From CAZRQL01 sp964602415 (lineage in GTDB: Bacteria; Bacteroidota; Bacteroidia; Cytophagales; Flammeovirgaceae): DNA of 64,000 nt. The stretch is taken from NCBI GenBank assembly GCA_964602415.1, contig CAZRQL010000018.1:1-64000 (forward strand), written 5' to 3'. The first letter of the stretch is position 1; each line of letters opens with the position of its first letter. The position numbers and the translations under genes are program-made. This document shows, in pieces, positions 5,946-16,234 of this stretch. The notes beneath the pieces are model-generated. The model worked only from the letters and a program-made list of their open reading frames with translations, was not told the DNA's origin and made no database searches.

Positions 5946-7814
5946 TTACACTTTCTGATGTTTTGCTTGTTGTTCAAGATCTGCTAGCTCATTTTCATGT
6001 GGCAAATTTGAAGACCTTGTCTCCGAGAAAGGGACATTTTGAGGAATGAAATCCTGTTCTGCACCCGGTTTGCTGTAATCATAAGACCAGCGATGGACAA
6101 CGGGCAGAGGACCTTCCCAATTGCCGTGTCCGGGGAAACGGGGAGTCGTCCACTCCAATGTATTAGACCTCCAAGGATTAAGAGGTGCTAACTTTCCTTT
6201 GAACATACTGTAAAAGAAATTGAAGGCAAATATCAATTGAGCAGATACTGCAATGATAGCCGCTGCTGATATAAACATATTCAAATCTGTGTAAGCATCT
6301 GAAGTGAACGCGTCAAATTTGGTGTGCGAGTAATAACGGCGAGGGAAACCGGCTATGCCAATGTAGTGCATAGGGAAAAACACCAAATAAACACCAATAA
6401 AAGTAAGCCAGAAGTGAATGTAACCAAGTGTTGGATTCATCATCCTGCCAAACATTTTGGGAAACCAGTGGTAAATACCCGCCATCATGCCAAAAAACGA
6501 AGCACTACCCATAACCAAGTGGAAGTGAGCCACTACAAAATATGTATCATGCAATTGAATGTCTAAAGCAGAATTGCCCAAAATAATTCCTGTTACCCCT
6601 CCCGAAATAAACAGGGAAACCAAGCCGATGGAAAACAACATGGCGGGAGTAAATACCAAATTACCTCTCCAAAGAGTTGTAATGTAGTTGAATGCCTTAA
6701 CAGCCGAAGGAACTGCAATAATAAGCGTCAAGAACATGAATATAGTCCCCAAAAATGGGTTCATCCCTGAAACGAACATGTGGTGCGCCCATACAATAAA
6801 GGACAAAACAGCAATACCCAACATGGAGCCTACCATTGCATGGTAGCCAAAAATAGGCTTGCGAGAATTGGTGGCAATAACCTCTGAACTAATCCCCAAG
6901 GCAGGCAAAAGAACAATATACACCTCAGGGTGTCCCAAAAACCAAAACAAGTGTTGAAACAGAATCGGACTGCCACCTACATTGGGAAGAGCTTCGCCTT
7001 GGATATAAATCTCAGACAAATAGAAACTTGTGCCGAAGCTGCGATCAAATATCAAAAGTAAAACAGCAGAAAATAATACAGGAAATGAGAGAACTCCAAT
7101 GATGGCAGTAATAAAAAATGCCCATATAGTGAGAGGCAACTTATTGAAGGACAAACCTTCAGTTCTTAAATTGATAACGGTAGTTATATAATTTATGCCA
7201 CCCAACAGTGATGATACTATAAACAAAGCCATGCTCACCAACCACATGGTCATCCCCAAACCTGACCCAGACATTGCCTGAGGCAAAGCACTTAAAGGTG
7301 GGTAAATAACCCATCCCCCTGAAGCAGGACCTGTCTCTATAAAAAGAGAGGCGAACATGATTACGCTGGAAACAAAAAAGAACCAATACGAAAGCATGTT
7401 CAAAAATCCTGATGCCATATCGCGTGCACCAATTTGCAGCGGAATCAAAAAATTTGAAAAGGTACCACTCAATCCGGCTGTCAGCACAAAAAAGACCATG
7501 ATGGTCCCATGCATAGTAACAGCGGCCAAATAGAACTCTTTATCAAGTTTACCTGCACTATCTATCCATTTACCCAAAAAAGGTCTTAGAAATTCTAAAT
7601 TCGCCTCTGGATACCCCAATTGTAGTCTGAATATAACCGACAGCAAGCCACCCAAAAACGCCCACAACAACCCTGTAATCAAAAATTGCTTCGCAATTAC
7701 CTTATGGTCTTCAGAAAAAATGTATTTCCTGACAAACCCCAACTCCTCATGGTGATGGTCATGCTCGGCGTGAACATGACTATCGTGGTGAATATCCACT
7801 TCAACTACTGACAT
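5946..7814 (-). CDS. coxA: Cytochrome c oxidase subunit I
   Basis: 622 residues, a complete heme-copper oxidase subunit I with about twelve membrane helices after a His-rich cytoplasmic N-terminus (residues 8-24). Visible ligands and marks include HGTIMVFFV (low-spin heme region), LGHPEVYIVLLPALG (CuB His, cross-linked Tyr, and the Glu of an A1-type proton channel), HHMFVSGM (two CuB His) and HDTYFVVAHFHLVMG (heme ligands). It reduces O2 to water and pumps protons. It is last in the operon after coxB and the alternative complex III genes, the same arrangement as the ACIII-oxidase supercomplexes characterised in other Bacteroidota. No subunit III or assembly genes are in the window. Confidence 0.95.
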   Translation of the reverse strand: MSVVEVDIHHDSHVHAEHDHHHEELGFVRKYIFSEDHKVIAKQFLITGLLWAFLGGLLSVIFRLQLGYPEANLEFLRPFLGKWIDSAGKLDKEFYLAAVTMHGTIMVFFVLTAGLSGTFSNFLIPLQIGARDMASGFLNMLSYWFFFVSSVIMFASLFIETGPASGGWVIYPPLSALPQAMSGSGLGMTMWLVSMALFIVSSLLGGINYITTVINLRTEGLSFNKLPLTIWAFFITAIIGVLSFPVLFSAVLLLIFDRSFGTSFYLSEIYIQGEALPNVGGSPILFQHLFWFLGHPEVYIVLLPALGISSEVIATNSRKPIFGYHAMVGSMLGIAVLSFIVWAHHMFVSGMNPFLGTIFMFLTLIIAVPSAVKAFNYITTLWRGNLVFTPAMLFSIGLVSLFISGGVTGIILGNSALDIQLHDTYFVVAHFHLVMGSASFFGMMAGIYHWFPKMFGRMMNPTLGYIHFWLTFIGVYLVFFPMHYIGIAGFPRRYYSHTKFDAFTSDAYTDLNMFISAAAIIAVSAQLIFAFNFFYSMFKGKLAPLNPWRSNTLEWTTPRFPGHGNWEGPLPVVHRWSYDYSKPGAEQDFIPQNVPFSETRSSNLPHENELADLEQQAKHQKV

Positions 7815-7832
7815 GGTTTTATATTTTAAGAA

Positions 7833-8867
7833 TTAATTTTTAGCAACTGATTTTTCCAATATTTTTTGAAGATATTCGGGATTAGACTCTAACCAAGGAG
7901 TTTGAGATTTAGCCCATTTTTCAAATTCTTCCGGCTCATCGACCACTACGCGCATTTTCATAGCAAAATGGCTGCCTCCACAAACCTCAGTACAAGCCAA
8001 CTCATAATTAAAATTTGGATTTCCCAATTCGTTACGCATATCTTGGGTAGTTTTGGTAGGCTTGAACCAAAAAGAAGTCATCATACCGGGCACAGCGTCC
8101 ATTTTTTGGCGGAAATGAGGTAAAAAGACACTGTGAAGAACATCACGAGAGCGTATTTTAAAAACAACATTTATTCCCTTAGGGACATGTATTTCACCGG
8201 GCATAAAATCATCCTTACTGTCTGTTTCACGGAAATCTACTCCCATAGCATTGTCCTCATCAATAAGCCTGTAGTTATACTTACCTAATTTTTTGTCTTC
8301 CCCCGGGTAACGAACGTGCCAGTTAAATTGCTTGCCCATAATCTCAAGCTCAACGAATGGCTCATTGCCGGGAACGTCTCGTGTAATATCTGCCCAAGCC
8401 AGCCAGCCTGTCAAAACCAAGCCTGTTAATACTATAGCCGGAATCACAGACCAAACGACTTCAATGGTATTATTATGAGCATAATAATAAGCAGTGCGCT
8501 TCTTATTATACTGATAAAGATACGGAAAAGTAAATAAGAGCAAATGAGTAGATAGAAACACAAAAAAACAAACCGCCATGGATATCCAAAAGAGAAAATC
8601 CAAATGTGCTCCATGTTCTGATGCAAGAGGTACAAAAACATAAGTTGCTTTCAACGAATACCAAAATATGGCCCCAAACCCCACAACCAAAAGCAAAGGA
8701 AATAAAGCCGCATTGATTTTGTTGGCTGACTGAGAAACCTCAACATCGGCATTTGAATCAACACCCTTCACTCTTTTAGCAATCCCCACAAGATTGATGA
8801 TTCTGTATATCAAACTAAAAGTTGATACAAACAAAATCACTCCGATAATTAAAAAAATTGTATTCAT
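7833..8867 (-). CDS. coxB: Cytochrome c oxidase subunit II
   Basis: 344 residues. Several hydrophobic segments precede the globular domain (about 1-27, 50-80, 90-120, 135-160), more than the usual two of subunit II and typical of the Bacteroidota form. The periplasmic cupredoxin domain ends with the CuA site CTEVCGGSHFAMKM (two Cys, His and Met ligands) and has an upstream His in DVLHSVFLPHFRQKMD. There is no C-terminal cytochrome c domain, so electrons must be delivered by ActE or another cytochrome. 18 bases separate it from coxA. Confidence 0.94.
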   Translation of the reverse strand: MNTIFLIIGVILFVSTFSLIYRIINLVGIAKRVKGVDSNADVEVSQSANKINAALFPLLLVVGFGAIFWYSLKATYVFVPLASEHGAHLDFLFWISMAVCFFVFLSTHLLLFTFPYLYQYNKKRTAYYYAHNNTIEVVWSVIPAIVLTGLVLTGWLAWADITRDVPGNEPFVELEIMGKQFNWHVRYPGEDKKLGKYNYRLIDEDNAMGVDFRETDSKDDFMPGEIHVPKGINVVFKIRSRDVLHSVFLPHFRQKMDAVPGMMTSFWFKPTKTTQDMRNELGNPNFNYELACTEVCGGSHFAMKMRVVVDEPEEFEKWAKSQTPWLESNPEYLQKILEKSVAKN

Positions 8868-8876
8868 ATTCAGCTA

Positions 8877-10295
8877 TTAATGTATGACATGATTCAAAGA
8901 CTCTTCAAGCATAGGATGATTTTTTGCCACTAAAGGATGCTTTGCTAACGAATTAAAGACGACCAAGAAGAAAATTCCCACATAAACCATCTGAAGTCCC
9001 AACTCTAAAAACCCATAATTACCATCTTTGGTCATCACACCGGGCATGATCATCATATAGTTGTCAAGCCAATGCCCAAACATAACTACATAGCAAACTA
9101 CTTTTAAGATGGTCATTTTGCGCTTTGAATCGCGGGTCATCAAAGCCAAGAATGGAAAAACAAAATTCAATAAAGGATTGATGAACATCAATTTACCATA
9201 TTGACTTTCAAATCTGTCCAGAAAGTAAACAGCCTCTTCTGGTATATTGGCATAGTAAATGAGCAGATATTGACAAAACCAAACATAAGTCCAGAAAATG
9301 CTAAAGGCAAATATAAATTTACCCATATCATGTAGGTGGCTCTCATTAACAGCCTGAAAATAGCCCATTTCCTTTAGCGTAATCACGACCAAAGTCATAG
9401 CGGCCAGACCAGAAACAAACCAACCTGCAAATGTGTACCAACCAAACATAGTACTAAACCAGTGGGTGTCTATAGACATAATCCAGTCCCAAGAAGCTAT
9501 GGAAGATGATAAGCCAAAAAAGATAATAAAAAGACCTGATTTTTTGACCAATCGGCGGTATATGTTGGTTCCCCCCACCAAATCTTCTCTCAAAACATCT
9601 TTTTTTATTGAAGTAAAGAACAAAAACCAAACACCGACAAAAGCCAACATTCTAAAAAAGTAAAAGAAAGGAAAACCGGGAGATTCAACACCCGGGTAAA
9701 AAAACATACCTTTCTTGCCGTCTAAAATCTCATCATAATCAGCACTATTAACATCGTAAAGATTAGTATGTGCCCAGTGAAAAATATCATGGTATGAAAA
9801 TAAGAAAGTCAAGACCAAAAGACCTCCGGCTATGGGTATAAAATTACCAAATGATAAAAACACTCTCTTCAAAATCACCGACCAACCGGCAGCAGCAACG
9901 TATTGAATAGCAAAGAAAAATACACCTACAATAGACAAACCAATAAAATAAATATTATTAATCCACAGGTTGGCTTTAAGCCTTTTAAGCCAAATGGGGG
10001 AACCATGATGTTCTTCATGTGAGTCAGCTTTGTGGACTCCGTGAGCGTGGTCAGAGGCATGTGCTTTTTTATCGTGGTCTTCTCCGTGTTCGCCTCCAGC
10101 CAACAAAATTTGCTCTGTCTTGACCACTCCATGGTGATCACCATGGTCATCATGACTGCCAAACATTGCCTGTAAAAGCCCTATTACAGTAAATATTGCA
10201 CCTAATACTATTATCGTCAGTAAATTCCTGCGGAGTTTGGGGGATACCTCAATCTGTTCGTTTGGATTGAACTCAATCTGTTTGTGATGTGCCAT
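8877..10295 (-). CDS. actF: Alternative complex III subunit ActF (quinol:cytochrome c oxidoreductase)
   Basis: 472 residues with about ten membrane helices, related to the NrfD/ActC integral-membrane family. A His/Asp-rich loop at about residues 47-98 (DDHGDHHG, HEEHHG) follows the first helix and is not conserved in sequence, only in character. Conserved blocks include SWDWIMSIDTHWFSTMFGWY and the final HPLVAKNHPMLEESLNHVIH. ActF forms the second quinol-module-like membrane core of the complex. Its ATG overlaps the stop of actE by one base. Confidence 0.9.
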   Translation of the reverse strand: MAHHKQIEFNPNEQIEVSPKLRRNLLTIIVLGAIFTVIGLLQAMFGSHDDHGDHHGVVKTEQILLAGGEHGEDHDKKAHASDHAHGVHKADSHEEHHGSPIWLKRLKANLWINNIYFIGLSIVGVFFFAIQYVAAAGWSVILKRVFLSFGNFIPIAGGLLVLTFLFSYHDIFHWAHTNLYDVNSADYDEILDGKKGMFFYPGVESPGFPFFYFFRMLAFVGVWFLFFTSIKKDVLREDLVGGTNIYRRLVKKSGLFIIFFGLSSSIASWDWIMSIDTHWFSTMFGWYTFAGWFVSGLAAMTLVVITLKEMGYFQAVNESHLHDMGKFIFAFSIFWTYVWFCQYLLIYYANIPEEAVYFLDRFESQYGKLMFINPLLNFVFPFLALMTRDSKRKMTILKVVCYVVMFGHWLDNYMMIMPGVMTKDGNYGFLELGLQMVYVGIFFLVVFNSLAKHPLVAKNHPMLEESLNHVIH

Positions 10296-10951
10296 TATTT
10301 ATTGCCTTTTTGAAGTTGTTGAACATAAAGTACGACTTTCCAACGCTCCTCAGGGTTGAGTTGCGATTTGTGTGACCACATAGAGTTTTTTCCATGTGTA
10401 ATTACGTGAAATATGTGGCCGGGCGACAGCGTTGCGTACCTTCCCGCAGAATAATTAGGAACACCTTTGTACACAGTCCCTACTTTACCTTGCCCATTTC
10501 CTGCCTCACCATGACAAGCAGCACAAAAAGCAAGGTATAAATGCTTTCCTTCGGCAAGGTTTTCCTCTGTAGAATCTAAAGGGTTTTTCCAAATTTTGGC
10601 AGCGTACTCCGTGCTGTCTTTGTGCATCTCGTAATACAAAATCGGGTTTCCTTTTTGTATTGCATTAGTCTGAGTAACTGAACGATAGTTTTGCCTTTTT
10701 ATAGAGCCTTCAGGGGGTAAACGCAGATTAATCGGCTGCTTTCCATCATAATCATTATGTGGAGTAGAATTGGGAACAGAGTAAGAAAACCTTTGCAGAA
10801 ATCCCTTGGGTTCATCCACAATTTGAGAAAGTGGCTCATAGGCCACAGAGTGGTACATCTGAGGTGCATATTCATAACCTGCGTGGTTGTCGCGAGCCTG
10901 ACATCCCCAAAAGGTTATTGCAAATAAAATATAAAGTAATTTCCTTTTCAT
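10295..10951 (-). CDS. actE: Alternative complex III subunit ActE, monoheme cytochrome c lipoprotein
   Basis: 218 residues. A signal peptide ends in the lipobox FWGC (Cys16), so the protein is lipid-anchored on the periplasmic side. One heme c site, CAACHGEAGNGQG, lies near residue 143, and a methionine in the NSMWSHKSQL region could be the axial ligand. In the known structure ActE is the mobile monoheme subunit that passes electrons from ActA to the oxidase. Tightly packed between actD and actF. Confidence 0.9.
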   Translation of the reverse strand: MKRKLLYILFAITFWGCQARDNHAGYEYAPQMYHSVAYEPLSQIVDEPKGFLQRFSYSVPNSTPHNDYDGKQPINLRLPPEGSIKRQNYRSVTQTNAIQKGNPILYYEMHKDSTEYAAKIWKNPLDSTEENLAEGKHLYLAFCAACHGEAGNGQGKVGTVYKGVPNYSAGRYATLSPGHIFHVITHGKNSMWSHKSQLNPEERWKVVLYVQQLQKGNK

Positions 10952-10953
10952 CG

Positions 10954-11577
10954 TTAGTTAATTTTACTTGAACTTTGTACCCCAAATTGTAAGAGATCAC
11001 TGAAATACTTTCCAAAAGTAGGATTCAAATCTTCTTGACTCATTTCTTGTGTTCTGACTTCATCAGCATGGTATTTCTTGAGCATTTCAGAAATCTGTGA
11101 TTCGGATTTGGTATTCTTTGATAAATCAATTGCCATTACGTGTTTGTCATCTGTGCTGCGTCTGTCAAATACAACCGGCACACCGTGAGGCTTGAGGTTT
11201 CTAACGAAGAAGAAAGTAAATGCCATCCCAAAAGCTGAAAGCAACACTGTCATCTCAAAGGTAACCGGCACTAAGGCTGGTATTGCGATATAGGGTTTGC
11301 CTCCTATAATCATAGGCCAGTCAATCCCCATCATCCAACCTTGCATAAGTACAGCCAAAATAAAGCCTAAAGTCCCAAATAAAAATGCCGCAACAGGCAT
11401 TCTGGACCGTTTGTAACCCAAAGCGTGTTCCAAGCCGTGTACAGGATAAGGACTATAAACTTCATGTATGTTTACGCCTTCGTGCCTTATTTCTTCTACT
11501 GCATGGAGTAGGTCATCTTCATCGGAAAAAATCCCGACAATAAATTTTTGTGAAGTTTCTTTATGTGTGGTTTCCAT
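10954..11577 (-). CDS. actD: Alternative complex III subunit ActD (DUF3341)
   Basis: About 207 residues. The N-terminal domain (FIVGIFSDEDDLLHAVEEIR onward, with the IHEVYSPYPVHGLEHALG block) and two membrane helices near residues 60-85 and 95-125 are the DUF3341 signature. The rest is a polar tail. ActD is a membrane-associated scaffold subunit with no cofactor. The ATG at 11577 is chosen over a TTG four codons upstream that would overlap the actC stop. Confidence 0.9.
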   Translation of the reverse strand: METTHKETSQKFIVGIFSDEDDLLHAVEEIRHEGVNIHEVYSPYPVHGLEHALGYKRSRMPVAAFLFGTLGFILAVLMQGWMMGIDWPMIIGGKPYIAIPALVPVTFEMTVLLSAFGMAFTFFFVRNLKPHGVPVVFDRRSTDDKHVMAIDLSKNTKSESQISEMLKKYHADEVRTQEMSQEDLNPTFGKYFSDLLQFGVQSSSKIN

Positions 11578-11581
11578 GTTC

Positions 11582-13012
11582 TTAAGCAATTTCGTTTTCA
11601 GGTATTCTGTCTTCTTTAGGAACTAAACTGTTGGGGATGGTACGGCGACCCTTATAAACATTCGAACTCGACGATTTGAGAACGGCTTTGACTTCAGCCA
11701 TGTTGATAACTGGAAACACCTTGGCAAATAGAAAGAACAAGGTAAAGAACAACCCAAACGAGAATACATAGCACATAACATCCCACAAGGTAGGTTCAAA
11801 ATAGACCCAACTTGAAATCAAATAATCTCTATGCAGTGAAGTAACAATAATCACAAAACGTTCAAACCACATCCCAATATTAACCACAATAGAAAGCATA
11901 AATGTAGCTACTATGCTGGTTCTTATTTTTTTGATATAAAAAAGCTGTGGAGAAATTACGTTACAAGTCATCATAGACCAATAAGCCCACCAGTATTGTC
12001 CTGTTATTCTATTTACAAAGGCATATTGCTCGTATTCCACCATAGAATACCAAGCCATAAAAAATTCGGTAACGTAGGCAATTCCTACCACAGAGCCTGT
12101 TACCAAGATGATAATATTCATCATCTCAATGTGTTCCATGGTAATGTAATCTTCCAAATTATACACTTTTCGAGTAACGAGCATAAGTGTCAAAACCATT
12201 GCAAAACCCGAGAAAATCGCACCTGCAACAAAGTATGGTGGAAAGATGGTTGTGTGCCAGCCCGGAATCACGGAGGTTGCGAAGTCAAAACTTACTATAG
12301 TGTGGACTGAAAGTACAAGGGGGGTAGAAAGGCCGGCCAAAATGAGAGAAACTGACTCATAGTGCATCCATGTTTTGGCTGAACCATCGAAACCAAGACT
12401 CAAAGCACCATAAAAAAGACGACCTATTGTTGAAGTAGCGCGGTCTCTGATGGTGGCAAAATCCGGTACCAAGCCTATAAACCAGAAAAGCAGAGATACA
12501 GAAAAATAAGTACTGATTGCGAAAACGTCCCAAAGAAGTGGAGAGTTAAAATTTACCCATAAAGAACCATACGTATTTGGGAGAGGAAGCGGCCAATACA
12601 CAAGCCAAGGGCGACCCATGTGCACAACAGGCCACATAGCCGCACAAATAACGGCAAATATGGTCATCGCCTCAGCGGCACGGTTGATTGATGAACGCCA
12701 TTTTTGTCTGAAAAGCAATAGCACGGCTGAAATGAGTGTACCGGCGTGACCAATACCTACCCACCAGACGAAGTTGGTGATATCCCAAGCCCATTGTACT
12801 GTGCGGTTTAGTCCCCAGCGACCTATCCCATTCCAGAGCATATCACCCAAAAAATACCCGCCTGTACCCAACAAAATCAAAGATACAGTAAAAGCAACCA
12901 TCCATTTCGGGTTGGGTGGATTTTCAACATGTTTTGAAATATCTTCCGTGATGTCTTTGTAGGTTTTACCACCAGTAATTAGCGGCTCACGAATTTTAGA
13001 AACTATCTGCAT
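11582..13012 (-). CDS. actC: Alternative complex III subunit ActC (NrfD/PsrC family)
   Basis: 476 residues, about ten membrane helices, a polysulfide-reductase NrfD-family integral membrane subunit. Landmarks are WAWDITNFVWWVGIGHAGTL near residue 90, the HMGRPWLVYWPLPLPNTYG block near 135, and SVHTIVSFDFATSVIPGWH near 230, all strongly conserved in ActC. It carries the menaquinol-oxidising site. The gene follows actB by ten bases. Confidence 0.93.
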   Translation of the reverse strand: MQIVSKIREPLITGGKTYKDITEDISKHVENPPNPKWMVAFTVSLILLGTGGYFLGDMLWNGIGRWGLNRTVQWAWDITNFVWWVGIGHAGTLISAVLLLFRQKWRSSINRAAEAMTIFAVICAAMWPVVHMGRPWLVYWPLPLPNTYGSLWVNFNSPLLWDVFAISTYFSVSLLFWFIGLVPDFATIRDRATSTIGRLFYGALSLGFDGSAKTWMHYESVSLILAGLSTPLVLSVHTIVSFDFATSVIPGWHTTIFPPYFVAGAIFSGFAMVLTLMLVTRKVYNLEDYITMEHIEMMNIIILVTGSVVGIAYVTEFFMAWYSMVEYEQYAFVNRITGQYWWAYWSMMTCNVISPQLFYIKKIRTSIVATFMLSIVVNIGMWFERFVIIVTSLHRDYLISSWVYFEPTLWDVMCYVFSFGLFFTLFFLFAKVFPVINMAEVKAVLKSSSSNVYKGRRTIPNSLVPKEDRIPENEIA

Positions 13013-13022
13013 GAGGATTTAT

Positions 13023-16000
13023 TTAGGCTTGATTCTGTTCTTTATTTCTAATTTTAGTCAAATACCATACGTTTGGAGACACATTGATTTCCTCCAAAAC
13101 ATTGTAAGCACGGGCTTCAATTTCGACATTCATCCGTTTGCGAATGAGGCTTTCGGTATCATTGAGGTCTCCGAAAGTAATTGCGTTTGTCGGACATGCT
13201 GATGCGCAAGCAGTTGTGAACTCTCCATCACTGGGACGGCGTTTTTCGCGCTTGGCTTTAAGTTTTGCTTCTTGGATACGCTGTACACAAAGTGAACATT
13301 TCTCCATCACTCCACGAGAGCGAACGGTAACATCAGGATTGAGCACCATTTTACCCAATTGGTTGTTCATGTGGTAGTCAAAATCACTGTTATTGTTGTA
13401 CAAGAACCAATTGAAGCGGCGAACTTTGTATGGACAGTTGTTGGCACAATACTTTGTACCTACGCAACGGTTGTAGGTCATCTGGTTCAATCCTTCTGAG
13501 CTGTGAGTAGTGGCCGCTACAGGGCAGACTGTTTCACAAGGCGCATTGTTGCAATGTTGGCACATCATTGGCTGAAAAACAACCTCAGGATTCTCAGCTA
13601 CTTCTTCAAGTTCGCTGTAATTCGAAGCACCTTCTCTGGATGAATAATAGCGGTCTATCCTGAGCCAGTGCATCTCACGGCGACGGGCGACTTCAACCTT
13701 TCCTACAACAGGGACATTATTCTCTAAATTGCAAGCAGTAATACATGCCGAGCAACCAGTACAAGTGTTAAGGTCTATCATCAATCCCCAATGGTGATTG
13801 TAATACTTATACTTGTCAATGTCAAGGTTCATCTTGTTTGCCCAAAGCTCAAGGTCTTTCTCTTTTTCAGAGATTTTGGGCTTAGCAAAGCCATCTTTTT
13901 TGATGTCCCAAACTGATATATTGCCGGGTTCAGATTTACCGCTGTAACGAGAGATTTTGGGATAAAAGCGTCCAGCTTTGGTATCTTGTTGATATTTAGA
14001 CAAAATAGTCTCTTGAATGATGGTCTCCCTGCCCATAATTGTATGGTGGGTTTGTGTTTGGGCTATCATTTCTTTACTACCAGTCGGCTCGATAGTTACA
14101 TCATCAACGACAAAGGACGCAACGGTTGTATCGCCTACAGGCATAATCTGGTACACATTGTATCCGCCGGCTTCTTGGGTAACTTTCCCCGCTGAAGCAT
14201 CGCGTCCGTAGCCAGTCATCACAGCGATTGTGCCGTTGGCCAAACCGGGCTGGACAATGACGGGAAGAGTAAAAGAGCGGCTTCTGATAATGACCTTAGC
14301 CAAAGAGGCTTTAGTTTCAAACGATGGAAACTTATCCGCCATGGACATAGGTACTGCAATAAAATTGCCCCAGCACATCTTAGTGATGGGATCGGGGGTT
14401 TCTTGGAGTATCGGGTTGTTGGCCTGAGAGCCATTGCCCATAATCGGACTGGAGTAGATGAATAGCTCCAAACCATTGGACTGAGACGGAGAGAGTTTTG
14501 AGGCCATACCCAAAACATCTGTATTGAGCGGTGCTACTGAGGCAATAGGGGGTAGATCTGAATCAATCTCAAACACACCATCGTGCAAAGAACGCACCCA
14601 AAACTGTTGGGCATCAGACTCAGAAGAATACTGTTTTAGGTTTTTAATCCAGCTCTGTTTGACAAAAGCTTCGTAGCTGCCCTCTATACCTGCCCATTTC
14701 ATCAAAGAATCTTGAACTTGTCGGTATTTGAATATAGGCGTTATGGTAGGCTGACAAAGGCTATAAAACCCTCTCTTAATCTCATAATCACCCCATGACT
14801 CCAAATAATGCCTATCGGGGCAATTGTAAAAAGTAAGGGATGCGGTTTCGCTGAGCCTATCTGAAGTTGATATGGAAAGTTGAGCTGTCCCAATCGAATT
14901 TTTGATTTCTTCGCCAAGTGGATGGTCAAAAACAGGATTGCAATTGTAGAAGATCACAGCTTTAACTGAGCCAGACTTAAGCTCTGAAACAAAAGCAGAC
15001 ATTTTTTCATCATTGCCTTGTTTGGTGAGTATGGGTCTGTCCATGTTGATAGTCTGCCCGTATGCCCCCAGCATCTGGTTGATGGCAGCCACTACTGTTT
15101 GATGGGCTTGCTCATTGATTCCGCAAACTACTAATGAGTTTTGACGCGATTGAGCCAAATCTTTTGCAGCGGCTTCTATTATTTTGACACCGTTGCCCAA
15201 AGAAGAGTAATCAAGCCCCAAGGATTGACCGCCCAAAATCGAAGCCAAACTATCATGCAACTTGGCTATAATTAAGCCCATTTGTGACGGCTTGAAAGAC
15301 ATGCGATAGTCTGCACTTGCGCCAGTCATGGAAAGCATGGTCTCAAAACAATAAAGTCGAGACATGTCTTTCTTTCCATCACTCTGCACCTTACGAGTCT
15401 CAGCCCAGTCTGCCGAGTGTTCGACGGGGGCAAGCCAGCCACCCAAAAAGTCTGCACTTATCGAGACAATCGTTTGGGCTTTGTCAAAATCGAAGGAAGG
15501 AATTACATCTTTACCAAACAAATTCTTATGTGCCAAACGAATGGCGTACAAACTCTCAGTATCATAAACCACATGTTGTGTGGTAGGGTATTTCTGAATA
15601 AACTGCTCAATGACAGCTAAGGTGCTGGGGCTGGCAATCGTGTTGCTAACTATTCTGATTGAACCGGAAGAATTGGCTATTTCCTGAAGTTTGGAACTTA
15701 TTTCGGCATCAAGTGCGTCCCACTCTATTTGAGAACCTTGTTTAGTAGGGTATTTAACTTTTTCTATGTCATAGAGCGAGAGAACTGAAGCAGTTGCCCT
15801 AGAAGTAATCCCTCCTTTGGTCAATGTAGAGAAACTATTGCCTTCAACAAAAATAGGTCTGCCGTCCTTTACTTTTACAACAACCGGTAAATATTCACCA
15901 CCGTCTGCATAAGTGGAGGCATAATAATCAGATATGCTTGGGTCGGCATTTTCCGGCTTATTGAGATAAGGAATTGCTTTTTTAATCGGGGCTTCACAAG

Positions 16001-16208
16001 CTGCAAGCGAAACAGCTGCTACGCTAAATCCCATCATTTTCAGAAAATCGCGTCTGCCGGGATTGGCCACATCATCATGCTGTGAATTATCGCCGTAAGA
16101 ATCAGAAATAGGGAGCTCATCAATAAACTCCTTAGAAGCGTTTTTTATAAACTCGGGGTCATTTTTGAGTTGTTCTACCCCTTGCCAGTACACCTTTTTA
16201 TTGTCCAT
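13023..16208 (-). CDS. actB: Alternative complex III subunit ActB (molybdopterin-oxidoreductase-like plus iron-sulfur domain)
   Basis: 1061 residues. The N-terminus has a Tat-type motif GRRDFLKMMG (from residue 51) followed by a hydrophobic stretch and SLAAC (Cys71), fitting Tat export and lipid anchoring. Residues about 80-760 match the molybdopterin-oxidoreductase fold, which in ACIII has lost the cofactor. The C-terminal part (about 770-1000) is a DmsB/NrfC-like ferredoxin with four cysteine groups: CTGCSACITAC, CQHCNNAPCETVC, CVGTKYCANNCPYKVRRFNW and CSLCVQRI with CASACP. These carry one [3Fe-4S] and three [4Fe-4S] clusters in the structurally known homologue. It moves electrons from ActC toward the hemes of ActA. 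Confidence 0.94.
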   Translation of the reverse strand: MDNKKVYWQGVEQLKNDPEFIKNASKEFIDELPISDSYGDNSQHDDVANPGRRDFLKMMGFSVAAVSLAACEAPIKKAIPYLNKPENADPSISDYYASTYADGGEYLPVVVKVKDGRPIFVEGNSFSTLTKGGITSRATASVLSLYDIEKVKYPTKQGSQIEWDALDAEISSKLQEIANSSGSIRIVSNTIASPSTLAVIEQFIQKYPTTQHVVYDTESLYAIRLAHKNLFGKDVIPSFDFDKAQTIVSISADFLGGWLAPVEHSADWAETRKVQSDGKKDMSRLYCFETMLSMTGASADYRMSFKPSQMGLIIAKLHDSLASILGGQSLGLDYSSLGNGVKIIEAAAKDLAQSRQNSLVVCGINEQAHQTVVAAINQMLGAYGQTINMDRPILTKQGNDEKMSAFVSELKSGSVKAVIFYNCNPVFDHPLGEEIKNSIGTAQLSISTSDRLSETASLTFYNCPDRHYLESWGDYEIKRGFYSLCQPTITPIFKYRQVQDSLMKWAGIEGSYEAFVKQSWIKNLKQYSSESDAQQFWVRSLHDGVFEIDSDLPPIASVAPLNTDVLGMASKLSPSQSNGLELFIYSSPIMGNGSQANNPILQETPDPITKMCWGNFIAVPMSMADKFPSFETKASLAKVIIRSRSFTLPVIVQPGLANGTIAVMTGYGRDASAGKVTQEAGGYNVYQIMPVGDTTVASFVVDDVTIEPTGSKEMIAQTQTHHTIMGRETIIQETILSKYQQDTKAGRFYPKISRYSGKSEPGNISVWDIKKDGFAKPKISEKEKDLELWANKMNLDIDKYKYYNHHWGLMIDLNTCTGCSACITACNLENNVPVVGKVEVARRREMHWLRIDRYYSSREGASNYSELEEVAENPEVVFQPMMCQHCNNAPCETVCPVAATTHSSEGLNQMTYNRCVGTKYCANNCPYKVRRFNWFLYNNNSDFDYHMNNQLGKMVLNPDVTVRSRGVMEKCSLCVQRIQEAKLKAKREKRRPSDGEFTTACASACPTNAITFGDLNDTESLIRKRMNVEIEARAYNVLEEINVSPNVWYLTKIRNKEQNQA

Positions 16209-16234
16209 ACGAATTGTTTGCAGTTAAAATTTTA